Source of the DNA: Vairimorpha ceranae
Taxonomy: Eukaryota; Microsporidia; Nosematidae
Direction: 5' to 3'
DNA length: 58,341 nucleotides
Assembly: GCF_000988165.1 (NCBI RefSeq)
Contig: NW_020169316.1
Location: 1 to 58,341 of the forward strand
Shown here: one piece after another, positions 35,717 through 45,056 of the stretch
Layout: each line of letters opens with the position of its first letter
Numbering within the stretch: the first letter of the stretch is position 1
Translations under genes and position numbers: made by a program
The notes under the pieces: model-generated
Database searches by the model: none
Told to the model about the DNA's origin: nothing
The model's input: the letters and a program-made list of their open reading frames with translations, nothing else

Positions 35717-37969
35717 TTATTCAAAATATTTTAAAAGTCTTTCTAATAACTCATCACTGTCATTCCATATCTCAATATTACACCTACAAACTTTATCAAA
35801 TTCAATAGTACAATCAATAAAACATCCTAAATTATTATATTCTCCACAAAATTGAAGATGATTACAATTATTAAAATTATTCTGCGAATATATTTTTAAA
35901 TTAATCAAATCTAAAATCTTTTTACTTCCTCCTGCCAAATCAGTCTTTAAAGTAATCTTAATTGATCCACTGTACTGTCCTTTTTCTTTTTCAATATTCT
36001 TCATTAAATCAAAAATAGTAATTTGATAAGGTAACAAAGACATAGATTCACTTTCTGCTTCAGAATAATCATCTACCATGCATATTTCATAATCAAGAGT
36101 TCCATATACTGTCAAATCTGGTTCAGAATCGATATCTAATTCTAATGTAATAGATTGAGATGGCTTTAGGTGATTAAAAGGCAATGGTGTAATTTTATTT
36201 TTTATTTTAACTCCTAATACACCATTTTTTATTTCAATATCTTCATATTTATTTTCAATCGTATATTCTAATACAATCTTATTTTCTGTTATTTTTTTAA
36301 CTAATTTAACATTAATTTCATCATTTTCTTTAGAAAGATAAAGTTCTCTGCATTCCTTAACTTGATGTACAACTTTCTTTTCATCATTATCTACAAATGT
36401 AAAAGATTTTAAATATGTTTCAACTTTAGGTTGTAAATCACCAAGTGAAGACATTTCAAAATCTTCCGCTGAATGAATATTATTTTTTAGATTGTTAATA
36501 TAAAATGTATTAATAATTTCATCTTCATTATCTTCAAAAATACTTTCACTAATTTCCATTTTATCTGATAAATTATAAATGCATTGTAAAGCTGCACTTT
36601 TTATTTTTTCATCTTCTAAAATTAATCGGTTATAAACGTGTAATAAATATTTTTTACTATTTTTCGATTTATAAATTTCATGACTCATAATTCCTAATAT
36701 TTCTGAACTCACTTCGTGATATTCACTATCTTCTAAATAACATACATAAATATCTAAAACAGTATCTAATAATTCAATATTCTTAGTAAGCTTTTTTAGT
36801 AAATTTACAATAAAAAGTTTAAAATTTAAATTTCCTTTTTCTAAAAAGCATTTTCTGGTGAAATCTAAAAATATATCTAATTTCCTACTATTCTTAGTTG
36901 TAAGAATGTATAAAGCATTTAATCCAACAATTTTGTAATTATCATCCATTTCTGCCATAAATTCTGGTAAATATTTTACTAATCTGTCAATAGTCTCTTC
37001 AGTGCCAGTTTTTAACAAAGTACTAATTGCTAACATTGACAGGCTTTTGCTAGTATCTTGTAATAGCTCTTCTATTTCTTTATTTAAAATTTCAATTTTT
37101 CTAGGAAAAGACGTAGATAACTTTGATAAAATTTTTATACTAGCAAATTTTTCATAAAAATTTCCGTTTTTAAGAAAACTTCTTAATCCTTGACAAATCA
37201 TTGAAATATAAGAAATGGAGTATTCCTCTTTAATCATTGACATTTGTTTACACGCCTCAAAAAAGACATACGTATCACTAATTCTTAAATTTAAGAAATT
37301 TTTAAAAAGTTCAAACTTTTTAAATTTTGTCGCTAATCTTACACTTAAAATTCCTGCCTCATTTTTATGACTGAATATATTTCTTAAAGATCCTTTATCA
37401 TTATTTCCTAAAATTTTATTACTAAGATTCAAAAGATTTAATGAATGATATCCATAAATGTCATCTGTAATATTTAGAGTCTTAAAAAGATCTTTAACTT
37501 TAGAACAATTTTTATCCAATAAAAATAAACAAACAATTACAGCAGAATTAATCAAATTCTGATCATTACTTAAAAAAGCTTCTTTAAGCATTTTTGTAAA
37601 ATCATTAATCATTTCCTCTGGAATTATGCAAAATAAACTTTTTATAATTTTATGTTTAATCTTTGATTGAGAATAATCTTTAACAATGATATTTATTCCT
37701 ATAAATCCCTGATCTGTATATTTTGACACCTCTACAAGTGTACTATAAACAACTTGTTTTAAGTATAATTCCTTACTTTGAAAAGATTTCAATAAAAGGA
37801 TTAATATGCTGTTTAAGGTATCCTTATTCATTTCTTTTGTATTTAAAAAATAAAGAAAAGAGTTAATAGATTTTATACAATTTCTAGTTATTAAAGAAGT
37901 TCCGTTGAATTTTTCTGAAATGTCTTGTAAAATAGCATTTTCTGAATTTTTTATAAAAAAGTTATGCAT
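35717..37969 (-). CDS. SEC21: coatomer (COPI) gamma subunit
   Basis: Gamma subunit of the COPI coat that forms Golgi-to-ER transport vesicles, 750 residues (usual 870-935). N-terminal HEAT/ARM solenoid with the typical opening NFFIKNSENAILQDISEKFN and the segment SKELYLKQVVYSTLVEVSKY. After an acidic hinge (about 500-530) comes the appendage ear: a beta-rich part, residues about 550-640, followed by a small platform-like C-terminal part. CCC lies seven bases before the ATG. Adaptor gamma/beta chains of clathrin complexes are the alternative, but the opening motif favours coatomer. Confidence 0.85.
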   Translation of the reverse strand: MHNFFIKNSENAILQDISEKFNGTSLITRNCIKSINSFLYFLNTKEMNKDTLNSILILLLKSFQSKELYLKQVVYSTLVEVSKYTDQGFIGINIIVKDYSQSKIKHKIIKSLFCIIPEEMINDFTKMLKEAFLSNDQNLINSAVIVCLFLLDKNCSKVKDLFKTLNITDDIYGYHSLNLLNLSNKILGNNDKGSLRNIFSHKNEAGILSVRLATKFKKFELFKNFLNLRISDTYVFFEACKQMSMIKEEYSISYISMICQGLRSFLKNGNFYEKFASIKILSKLSTSFPRKIEILNKEIEELLQDTSKSLSMLAISTLLKTGTEETIDRLVKYLPEFMAEMDDNYKIVGLNALYILTTKNSRKLDIFLDFTRKCFLEKGNLNFKLFIVNLLKKLTKNIELLDTVLDIYVCYLEDSEYHEVSSEILGIMSHEIYKSKNSKKYLLHVYNRLILEDEKIKSAALQCIYNLSDKMEISESIFEDNEDEIINTFYINNLKNNIHSAEDFEMSSLGDLQPKVETYLKSFTFVDNDEKKVVHQVKECRELYLSKENDEINVKLVKKITENKIVLEYTIENKYEDIEIKNGVLGVKIKNKITPLPFNHLKPSQSITLELDIDSEPDLTVYGTLDYEICMVDDYSEAESESMSLLPYQITIFDLMKNIEKEKGQYSGSIKITLKTDLAGGSKKILDLINLKIYSQNNFNNCNHLQFCGEYNNLGCFIDCTIEFDKVCRCNIEIWNDSDELLERLLKYFE

Positions 37970-38502
37970 TCAATTATGGGTAAACAAATTTTATAAATAA
38001 AGGTTTGTTGGAAAAAAATGGTAAAATACAAACAAAGTGTTTAAAATTTATTTATAACTCAAAAAAATTATAAAAGCATTTTAAAAGAATTTATAATAAA
38101 GAAGCATTCTTAAAGAATTTACAATAAACAAGCATTTTAAAGAATTTATGTCACCAGTGACTGTAAATGACCCAATAATATGCCTTAAAGTAAAACATAA
38201 GGATATGAAACTAAACTCTAAAACACAACAGGTTTCAGAGTAAAACTAAAGCTATATAAAGAACATTTAGTTGATAAATAATGTAAATAAGAAATCCAAG
38301 TCTTTTTTTAACAATCCATTACCTTTAGGGAATAAAGATGTTGCAATTTATAATAAAAAGTGTTGTAAATCATAATTATATTACAATAATAATATTACAT
38401 CTTATTTATAATTAAGATTAAATATTAAATTTTATAATAATTAAAGTTAAGGATCAAATTTATACTATTCTAATAACCTTAACACAATATTTAAAAATTA
38501 AA
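37970..38502. other. intergenic with short direct repeats
   Basis: Three copies of a 28-base unit of the form AAAAGCATTTTAAAGAATTTATAATAA lie at about 38072-38150. They are followed by a GC-richer segment (about 38148-38270) that begins with the palindrome GTCACCAGTGAC (38149-38160) and contains TGACCCAATAATATGCC and ACAACAGGTTTCAGAG. No frame is open there. It might be a small RNA or a decayed gene; I cannot tell. Confidence 0.4.
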
Positions 38503-39300
38503 CTATTTATTAAACAAAAAATTAAAAATTACAAATCTCGGATCATTAATTTTTTTATAATATTCTTCTTTGTGTTCATTTCCTAATCCCTTAATATTTT
38601 CTAACCTACCATTTACTATCTCCATTTTAAGTTCATTCTTATCAGATCTTACAATTAGAATATTTATTTTATAATTTTCATTTTTAGTGTAAATTTCTAC
38701 ATTAAAAAGTTTTAATATTTTCTGTGCCATTTTTTTATAAAATTCATATAAATCTTCAATATATTTTTCATATTGGATAACAGATAACCGTCTTGTTCTA
38801 CTCATTAACTTCTCCCTATATACCTCCAATTCATCATAATTATAATTAATCTTTTTTTCTAATTCTTTTTTTAGATCACTTATTTTATTTAAAGTGTTTT
38901 CAATAGCTTGACTTACATTTTTATATTTCATATTTAAAGTTTCATATTCATTGTAAAGATCTCCTTGTTTTGTCAATTCATCTAATTCTAATTTTTTTTT
39001 ATTTATTTTTTCCTGTAAATGTTTTACATTATTTTTTTCATGCTCTGTTTCATTTTCAATGTTAAAAAATTTAGTCGAAATATCAAAAATAAATTTATCA
39101 CATTCCTTTCCTTTATCTTTTATTTCTACTAATTTTTCTTTACTTTGTTTTAATAAATCATTACTATCATTAATCATATTAGTATTCATATTATTAAGAA
39201 AGTATAATTTTGATAATCTTTCTTGTATTCCAAATTTGTAATTCTTAAAATAATCTTTGATGTGAATCATATCATGTTCTATTGTTTCATATTCTTCCAT
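38503..39300 (-). CDS. coiled-coil protein with small C-terminal domain
   Basis: A 265-residue protein with a long coiled coil (about 40-165) and a compact C-terminal domain of about 80 residues (IYTKNENYKINILIVRSD … RLENIKGLGN … FVIFNFLFNK). Long coil plus small terminal globule is the plan of several kinetochore proteins (Spc24/Spc25, Csm1, Mcm21 types), but no sequence motif confirms any of them. TCC, not CCC, precedes the ATG. A CENP-C-like gene and an HP1-type gene lie within 7 kb, which makes a chromosome role worth testing. I leave the function open. Confidence 0.7.
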   Translation of the reverse strand: MEEYETIEHDMIHIKDYFKNYKFGIQERLSKLYFLNNMNTNMINDSNDLLKQSKEKLVEIKDKGKECDKFIFDISTKFFNIENETEHEKNNVKHLQEKINKKKLELDELTKQGDLYNEYETLNMKYKNVSQAIENTLNKISDLKKELEKKINYNYDELEVYREKLMSRTRRLSVIQYEKYIEDLYEFYKKMAQKILKLFNVEIYTKNENYKINILIVRSDKNELKMEIVNGRLENIKGLGNEHKEEYYKKINDPRFVIFNFLFNK

Positions 39301-39904
39301 GTAAGGATATAAAAAATTAAATAATGTTATAGAACATTATTCAATTATTTATAAAAGATGTGAGAAGAATTCTTATTTTACAGATCAAAGAATTGTACAT
39401 GACGACAAAAATAAAAGTAGAATATTTTCAGTTTAAGAAATTTGCTTTTTTTATAATAAAAAAAATTACTGTTAAATAATGCATTGATAAAAAAATAGTA
39501 ATTAAAATAAAAAAAATTATTTATTAATTCTTATTGGAGAAAAGTCAGTTTATCAGATTTATAATAAGCACATAACAATTTTTTCAGATTATATTATACA
39601 TGAATAAAGATTTTTTTTAGTTTTTATTTAGAGCAATTACAAAAACAGTGTATTATTCTTTTTTTAACAGAAGGATAATAGAATAATTTATTGTCACATT
39701 TAAGTAAATATGTTTTGTAACTATTTTAATTATTGACATGTTTTACTTTTTTATAAATTAAGTTTTTTTTCTTTTATGTTTTCGCTTCCGTTACACATAC
39801 GAATTAATTTTATGTGCGCTTTACATTGCTTTCCTCTTCCATAAATCATAAAAAATTTATCTAAATAATTTTATAAACAAATTGTAAATAAACAATAAAC
39901 AAAA
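39301..39904. other. divergent intergenic, about 600 bp
   Basis: Promoter space for the coiled-coil gene and the NIPA-like transporter. AT-rich, with a GC-richer patch at about 39778-39850 (TTTTCGCTTCCGTTACACAT, CTTTCCTCTTCC) that contains an imperfect hairpin CACAT … ATGTG. No CCC motif stands before the transporter start. No other gene seen. Confidence 0.4.
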
Positions 39905-41275
39905 ATGTATACATTTTTATTAATTAATTTTGTAACATCCTTACCCACACCTTGTACAAATGATAAAGACTGTTTTAATAAGTCCCGACCAGATATACAT
40001 ACATCTTACTGTGTAAATAATATTTGTTCTAAGCTTCTTCCACCAGGTGAACACTGTACAATGCCACAACAATGCGCATCGTATTCATTTTACGGACCTA
40101 TAGCATGTTCAGCAGAGTGTAAAATAGAGAATGAATGCATGATATCGCGATTAATAGAATCAACTTATTGTTGTTTACCTATTCCCGAAAATAAAAGATG
40201 TAATCCGAATAGACCAAGCCATTTAACAGGATGTGAAATAAAACAGTCTTGCATCTCTAGAAATAATCATTATGTTTGTAGTTACAACTCTTCAAACTCT
40301 ATTTGGCTTATAGGAGCCTTTCTTAGTGTATTAGGGAATATTTTAATTAATACTGGTGTTAATATACAAAAATTATCATATGTTAAGTCTTACTTTACAT
40401 TTCGCAGTGTTAGTTTAAGTACATTTAATATAGGTATGTTAATATATCTAATAGGTAAAATATCAGGATATTTATCTTATATCTTTGGTGATCAATCATT
40501 ACTTGCAGCACTAAGTGCTACAGGCCTTGTATCAAATTCGATACTAGCTCCGCTTATTAACGGTGAGATATTTACATATAAAGATTTACTAGCTATAATC
40601 TTTGTTTTTACCGGTACATCACTAATAATATTTAATACTAAGGTGTCTCATAAGTCATATTCACTATGTGAATTACTTAAGTTGTACAAGAAGCCTTCAA
40701 TTATTTTATACTTTTTTACTATTTTTTTTTTAATTATTTTTTTATATTGTTTTATACGCTACGTAGAAACTAATAGTAGCTTTAGAGAAGATCATTCAGT
40801 AATTTTTATGAGTGATACTATTTGGTTTGATGATGATTGTTTTACTATAAAATATTTAATGGTTTTAATGTACATATTTCTCAGTTCGTTTATAGCTTCA
40901 TTCACTACACTCAGCATTAAATCACTGGCAGAAATAATTGATAAAACAATATCCGGTGAAAATCAGTTTAAATATTTTATTACGTATGTGTTTATTATAG
41001 GACTTTGTACATGCACTTTCGGACAGATTTACTGGTTGAATCAGGCATTAAAAAGATATGATGCTTTATTAGTAGTACCAGTATTTCATATTACATGGAC
41101 AATACTTAGTGTTATAACGGCAGGAATATATTTTCAAGAATTTGAACACTACGACTGGATTCAATTTAAATATTTTTTTATAGGATTACTAATTATTTTT
41201 ATTGGATCATTATTTTTAAGTACTAGAATAATTAATAAGAATAGTTTAAACAGTAAAGAAGAACATATTGATTAA
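39905..41275 (+). CDS. NIPA-like transporter with cysteine-rich ectodomain
   Basis: A 456-residue membrane protein. Residues 1-14 are a likely signal peptide. Residues 15-130 hold about 15 cysteines with patterns such as CTNDKDCF and CVNNICSKLLPPGEHC, resembling small disulfide-rich extracellular modules (EB- or colipase/Dickkopf-like). From residue 133 on there are about nine hydrophobic spans beginning LIGAFLSVLGNILINTGVNIQKLSY, which matches the start of the NIPA/DUF803 magnesium-transporter family (drug/metabolite transporter superfamily). Late elements such as FGQIYWLNQALKRYDALLVVPVFH also fit NIPA. A cysteine-rich head on such a transporter is unusual to my knowledge. There is no CCC before the ATG. 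Transport of magnesium is a family inference; the ectodomain role is unknown. Confidence 0.82.
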   Translation: MYTFLLINFVTSLPTPCTNDKDCFNKSRPDIHTSYCVNNICSKLLPPGEHCTMPQQCASYSFYGPIACSAECKIENECMISRLIESTYCCLPIPENKRCNPNRPSHLTGCEIKQSCISRNNHYVCSYNSSNSIWLIGAFLSVLGNILINTGVNIQKLSYVKSYFTFRSVSLSTFNIGMLIYLIGKISGYLSYIFGDQSLLAALSATGLVSNSILAPLINGEIFTYKDLLAIIFVFTGTSLIIFNTKVSHKSYSLCELLKLYKKPSIILYFFTIFFLIIFLYCFIRYVETNSSFREDHSVIFMSDTIWFDDDCFTIKYLMVLMYIFLSSFIASFTTLSIKSLAEIIDKTISGENQFKYFITYVFIIGLCTCTFGQIYWLNQALKRYDALLVVPVFHITWTILSVITAGIYFQEFEHYDWIQFKYFFIGLLIIFIGSLFLSTRIINKNSLNSKEEHID

Positions 41276-41536
41276 TAAAAATTTATAAACAAGTTAAATA
41301 CACGTATATTTGATTAATAATTTTTTTATGTTGATTTACAATTTTTATTTCATTATTTTTAGACAAATACAATTTAAGGAATATTTTTTAAAAATTTAAA
41401 CAATAATAAGAATATGTCACAAAAAGTGTAAAAGTTTATAAATAACGCTTTATATGAACTAACTAAATTGGATTTATTTGACATTTAAATAAAATTTTTA
41501 TTTAGGACCTTAAATATTTTTTACCCCCGACTTTCA

Positions 41537-42052
41537 ATGCCAAAAAAACAAAAAGTGAATAAAGTAAATGAGGATACATTTGCTGTAGAAAAAATACTAG
41601 ACAGAAAAATAATAAAAGGTATTCCTTGGTATTTAATCAAATGGGAAGGATATTCTGATTCTGATAATACATGGGAACCTAGGGAAAATATTAATGCTGA
41701 TGAATTGATTGAGGATTTTGAATCAAAAATTCCATTAAAAAGAAAGAGAACTAGAACAACTAAGTTGACAGAAAATAAAAGTGATTTTATAGCACCTGGT
41801 AAGACCATTCAAGAAAGAGTTACTTCAATTTTAGATAGTTTACAGGAGTATTACGATCTTAATTTAGAGTCTATAATATTTAAAGTTTGTGATCTTAAAA
41901 TAGAAAATAATATTATTAAAACAGCAGTTGTACAATACACAGATAAATCAATGCAAGAAATACCTTATTTTATAGTAAAAAAAGAAGTGCCTAAGAAGCT
42001 ATTTGAATATTATGAAGAAGCATTTAATAAATTTACACATAAAAATTCATAA
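41537..42052 (+). CDS. HP1-type chromodomain protein
   Basis: Heterochromatin protein of 171 residues. The chromodomain is residues about 14-63: TFAVEKILDRKIIKGIPWYLIKWEGYSDSDNTWEPREN, with aromatic cage positions F15, W36 and Y39, which read methylated lysine 9 of histone H3. A basic hinge (KRKRTRTTK) follows. The C-terminal part (about 110-165: VVQYTDKSMQEIPYFIVKKEVPKKLFEYYEEAF) resembles a chromoshadow domain, the dimer and partner-binding unit. Both parts together mean HP1/Swi6 class rather than a lone chromodomain. CCCCC lies 8-12 bases before the ATG. Confidence 0.9.
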   Translation: MPKKQKVNKVNEDTFAVEKILDRKIIKGIPWYLIKWEGYSDSDNTWEPRENINADELIEDFESKIPLKRKRTRTTKLTENKSDFIAPGKTIQERVTSILDSLQEYYDLNLESIIFKVCDLKIENNIIKTAVVQYTDKSMQEIPYFIVKKEVPKKLFEYYEEAFNKFTHKNS

Positions 42053-42272
42053 TAAAAAAATATTGTATTCTTATTTTACAAAATTAATGTGTTATGACCT
42101 ATGTTTATATAGTGCAGAAATATTTTTTCTATTTCTTTGTTTGACATTTTAATTTATGCAATAGTAAAATTATAAAAATTTTCATTAGTTGTAAAATGTG
42201 CTAAAAAACAATTTATTATTATATATTAACATTATTTATAAATTTATCAATAACAATCAATAAGTATAAATA

Positions 42273-42560
42273 CTATTTTAATGATTTGTTCTCGTTTTTA
42301 CAATGTTCCTCAATTTTATCTAAAAATTTATTAAATTCTATAAATTTATTATAATTTATAATTTCAATATCATGTAGTGGCTGTCGAGCCTCTAAAGATA
42401 CTATCTTATTTGATGGATTTTTATAATTAGAAATAACTCTTGGTATCACAATATTATTTTTTACTTTTTTGTATTTTCTTTTACTTTTTTTTATTTTCTC
42501 TGTTTTCTCCTTTTTTTCAATTCTACAATAATCTGCTACTGGATGTATTTTTTTCTTCAT
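42273..42560 (-). CDS. small basic protein, 95 aa, unknown
   Basis: Not recognised. The 95-residue product has a very basic first half (KKEKTEKIKKSKRKYKKVKNN) and a C-terminal helical half. CCC lies three bases before the ATG (AAGCCCTTCATG), which supports a real gene. The basic part could be a nuclear or nucleic-acid-binding signal. There is no signal peptide or membrane span. Confidence 0.6.
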   Translation of the reverse strand: MKKKIHPVADYCRIEKKEKTEKIKKSKRKYKKVKNNIVIPRVISNYKNPSNKIVSLEARQPLHDIEIINYNKFIEFNKFLDKIEEHCKNENKSLK

Positions 42561-43150
42561 GAAGGGCTTAAAAAATGCTAAATCATATAAGTCATTAAAA
42601 AATTTAAAAGGGAGAATTATAAAACAATTAGAGTTGTTTTATAAAGTACAAAATGTATTATATGTTTAATAAATGTTTCTTAAAATAAAAGAATCTATTT
42701 TATTTTTAGAATTAGTACTGCTTGTTAAAAATTCCCATAATTAAGGGTTTAATTTTTTAAAATATATAACCTAATTCCAAAAAGTCTGTGTCGTAGCCAT
42801 TCTAATGGCCATTAAGTTCGCGACATTTGGTTGTTAAAATTATAAATACCGCTGCTCGAAGGAAGGGATAGATCTAGTAAAAAAAGTATTTAATTACGAA
42901 AAGTCAGTATTTTAATAACAAAAATAAAATAATTTTTTTTTCTACGTTACTTAACTTAACATTATTACAAAAAAACATTTCTTTACATTGATATGTTTAT
43001 TATCTAATACAAAAAATTGTTACAATCTAATATAAAATTTTTATAAAATCAATATAAGTTAATTAATTATTAAAAAATTTTAAAAGTATTATAAACATTT
43101 TTAAAAAAATCTATTTAATTCTAATTTATTAAAAAATTGTGTCTTACATT
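42561..43150. other. intergenic with a structured GC-richer island
   Basis: Between the divergently spaced small basic gene and the 3' end of CHS7. The outer parts are A/T runs. The centre, 42770-42880, is listed separately as a candidate non-coding RNA. No reading frame. Confidence 0.45.
42775..42885. ncRNA. candidate structured RNA of unknown class
   Basis: A 110-base island with much higher G+C than its surroundings and no open frame. It can fold: TGTCG (42789-42793) with CGACA (42821-42825) encloses a second stem, GCCAT (42796-42800) with ATGGC (42805-42809). GCCATT occurs twice (42796 and 42808), allowing an alternative pairing. A second GC-rich part, CCGCTGCTCGAAGGAAGGGA (42849-42868), follows. 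I could not match it to snRNA, RNase P, SRP or snoRNA patterns; the strand is unknown. Confidence 0.3.
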
Positions 43151-43969
43151 TTAAACATCTAATACTAAACATTCTACCTCATAATCACACACTGATAACC
43201 AGAACTTATGAATCATAACCACTGCACAGAAGAGAAATAGACAATGAAAGAATAGGTTATCAATATATTTATCACTTAATACTGCTATAAATGTAGAATT
43301 AATAAACATACATGCACATGATAGTAGAAAGAATATTAATGATATTAATATTGTACCATATGCCCATATTTCTCCTCTTATTTTATTAAGCTTTCTAAAT
43401 TGTATGACATAATACGAATATCCAAATATAAAATTCAATATAAAACAAATTAAAAAAATAGGAAGTGAAATCTTGCAAAATAGACCAAAGAACACGACTA
43501 TTGTACTAAAAAATCCATATATCGCTGTTGATAAATATAAAATAGATGTACTTTGTATACCCCACTTACCCACAAACATATCTTGTGTAAAAGAGCCTAC
43601 CAATAAAGAAAAGACACACATGGTAGACACAACTGATTGAATAGTCGTAAGAATAAAGTGGATTTTTTCAATTTGATCTTTTAAAGATACTAAGACTAAC
43701 ATAAGAAAATTAGATAGAGCGTATAAATAGTAGAAGAACTTCATCTCTGATCTACCAATTGTAGAACACATCTTCTTTACATGTTCTACCATCCAATATA
43801 TCATGCCTATATTTGAAAGAGTTAGACCCAAAAAAGTAGGTGAATAAATTTTAAGATTTCCTATCATTTCGTATCTACTAGAGCATCTACAGACACTGTC
43901 ACTAATGTATTTACACATAGGGAGATCTATCTCTGAACAGATGTAATTTGTAATAATAGTCATGGACAA
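43151..43969 (-). CDS. CHS7: chitin synthase export chaperone CHS7
   Basis: Multi-span ER membrane protein of 272 residues (fungal homologs about 316) needed for chitin synthase to leave the ER. The N-terminal luminal part has the family's cysteine spacing (LPMCKYISDSVCRCSSRYE), and then about seven hydrophobic spans follow, with IGRSEMKFFYYLYAL corresponding to the family's VGRKEI..FFYLY block. Microsporidian spores have a chitin endospore wall, so this gene fits the life cycle. No CCC motif precedes the ATG; a hairpin of 11 base pairs lies about 120 bases upstream (44090-44119). Family assignment is from the N-terminal pattern, topology and the GR(K/S)E motif. Confidence 0.85.
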   Translation of the reverse strand: MSMTIITNYICSEIDLPMCKYISDSVCRCSSRYEMIGNLKIYSPTFLGLTLSNIGMIYWMVEHVKKMCSTIGRSEMKFFYYLYALSNFLMLVLVSLKDQIEKIHFILTTIQSVVSTMCVFSLLVGSFTQDMFVGKWGIQSTSILYLSTAIYGFFSTIVVFFGLFCKISLPIFLICFILNFIFGYSYYVIQFRKLNKIRGEIWAYGTILISLIFFLLSCACMFINSTFIAVLSDKYIDNLFFHCLFLFCAVVMIHKFWLSVCDYEVECLVLDV

Positions 43970-44707
43970 ACAAAGAAATTTTTTATAAACAATAAATTGT
44001 TAGTAAACAATTATAAATTAATTAACATATGTGTTTTTATTACTTTCATTAAACATGTCTGTTTATTGCAAATTCCTTTATATAGACATTTGTACTTGAT
44101 TGTTTCATATCAAGCACAACTATCTGAATGTCAAACCTAAGCAAATCAAACCTTTCTATTGGCTCATCCTACTTACAACAATATGTTATACACTTCTAAG
44201 AATAGTAAGTTTTTCTTATAATTTTATTAATTATGGTTTTACAAATGCATTTTATAAAGCATAACTAGCATAAATAGATCAAATTTAAATTTTCTCTTGA
44301 AATTTTTAATTTTTACTGTTAAAATTAACACAAGTTGTAGAAATGATATTTGTTATTTATGTCAAATCTATTAATTAATGTTGTAATAGACTTAGCATTA
44401 AAAGATTGTACATGATTAATAATTTTAACATAAGTAAATTAATAAAATAATTTAAAGCATAATAATAAACATAAAGAATTAATAAATTAATTTCAATCTT
44501 CTAAATTAAGATTTATTATAATCTACAAAATGCATATAGAAATAAATTTACAAATCACAAATATGTTTATTTTAATTAAGCATTCTATTTTATTAATTTA
44601 CAAACTTGTACTAAACAATAAAATTACATTGAAAATATTTCATTTGAATTATTAAAATTATGCTTGTATAGAAATATAACTGTATAAATAAAATATGCTA
44701 TTTATTT
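43970..44707. other. intergenic upstream of CHS7
   Basis: About 740 bases holding the CHS7 promoter. A strong hairpin is at 44090-44119 (listed separately). The stretch 44120-44215 is GC-richer than average (CTATCTGAATGTCAAACC, TATTGGCTCATCCTACTTAC). The rest is AT-rich with no frame, tRNA or tandem repeat. Confidence 0.45.
44090..44119 (-). promoter_or_regulatory. 11-bp hairpin upstream of CHS7
   Basis: TTGTACTTGAT, an 8-base loop, ATCAAGCACAA. Read on the minus strand (the CHS7 sense strand) all 11 pairs can form, one of them G-U. It is about 120 bases upstream of the CHS7 start and could be a 5'-leader structure, a terminator for something upstream, or a protein-binding palindrome. Confidence 0.4.
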
Positions 44708-44872
44708 TCACATAGAGTCATTCTTCATATCATCAGTAAAAGAAGAAAGTCTATCTACACTTTCTCTCAGTTTATCTAAAGATTCTTTTAATTTTTGTAT
44801 TCCTTCTTCATATTTGTTACTTAAAGTTTCTAAATGTAATTCTTGTTTTTTAATTTCATCTTCTTCTTTCAT
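44708..44872 (-). CDS. 54-aa coiled-coil protein
   Basis: A small gene ending at 44708 and starting at the ATG at 44872. The 54-residue product is almost all coiled coil: MKEEDEIKKQELHLETLSNK, then a segment with heptad-spaced Leu/Ile (YEEGIQKLKESLDKLRESVD) and a short acidic tail. The codon use and lack of stops in an AT-rich area support coding, and the sense strand has GAGGGC directly before the ATG (a G-run in place of the C-run). Small coiled-coil proteins of this size occur in kinetochore DASH, Mediator and lysosome-related complexes, but I cannot assign it. It lies 185 bases downstream of the CENP-C-like gene on the same strand. Confidence 0.65.
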   Translation of the reverse strand: MKEEDEIKKQELHLETLSNKYEEGIQKLKESLDKLRESVDRLSSFTDDMKNDSM

Positions 44873-45056
44873 GCCCTCAAAAAAAATATTTTTTATTTAA
44901 AATTGTAAATTTTTAATAAATTTGTTAGTAAATAATACCACAATGAATAAAACTGTTAAAGAATTTATTTGCCAAACAATACTATTAATATATGGCTGAA
45001 TAACATAAAAAGTAAAAATTTATTAAACTATTTTAAAAACTAAAATGAATTATTAT

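Noticed and set aside
42076..42147. 23-codon frame on the minus strand (MSNKEIEKIFLHYINIGHNT…)
   Set aside because: Too short, no CCC motif, and no evidence for splicing to another exon.
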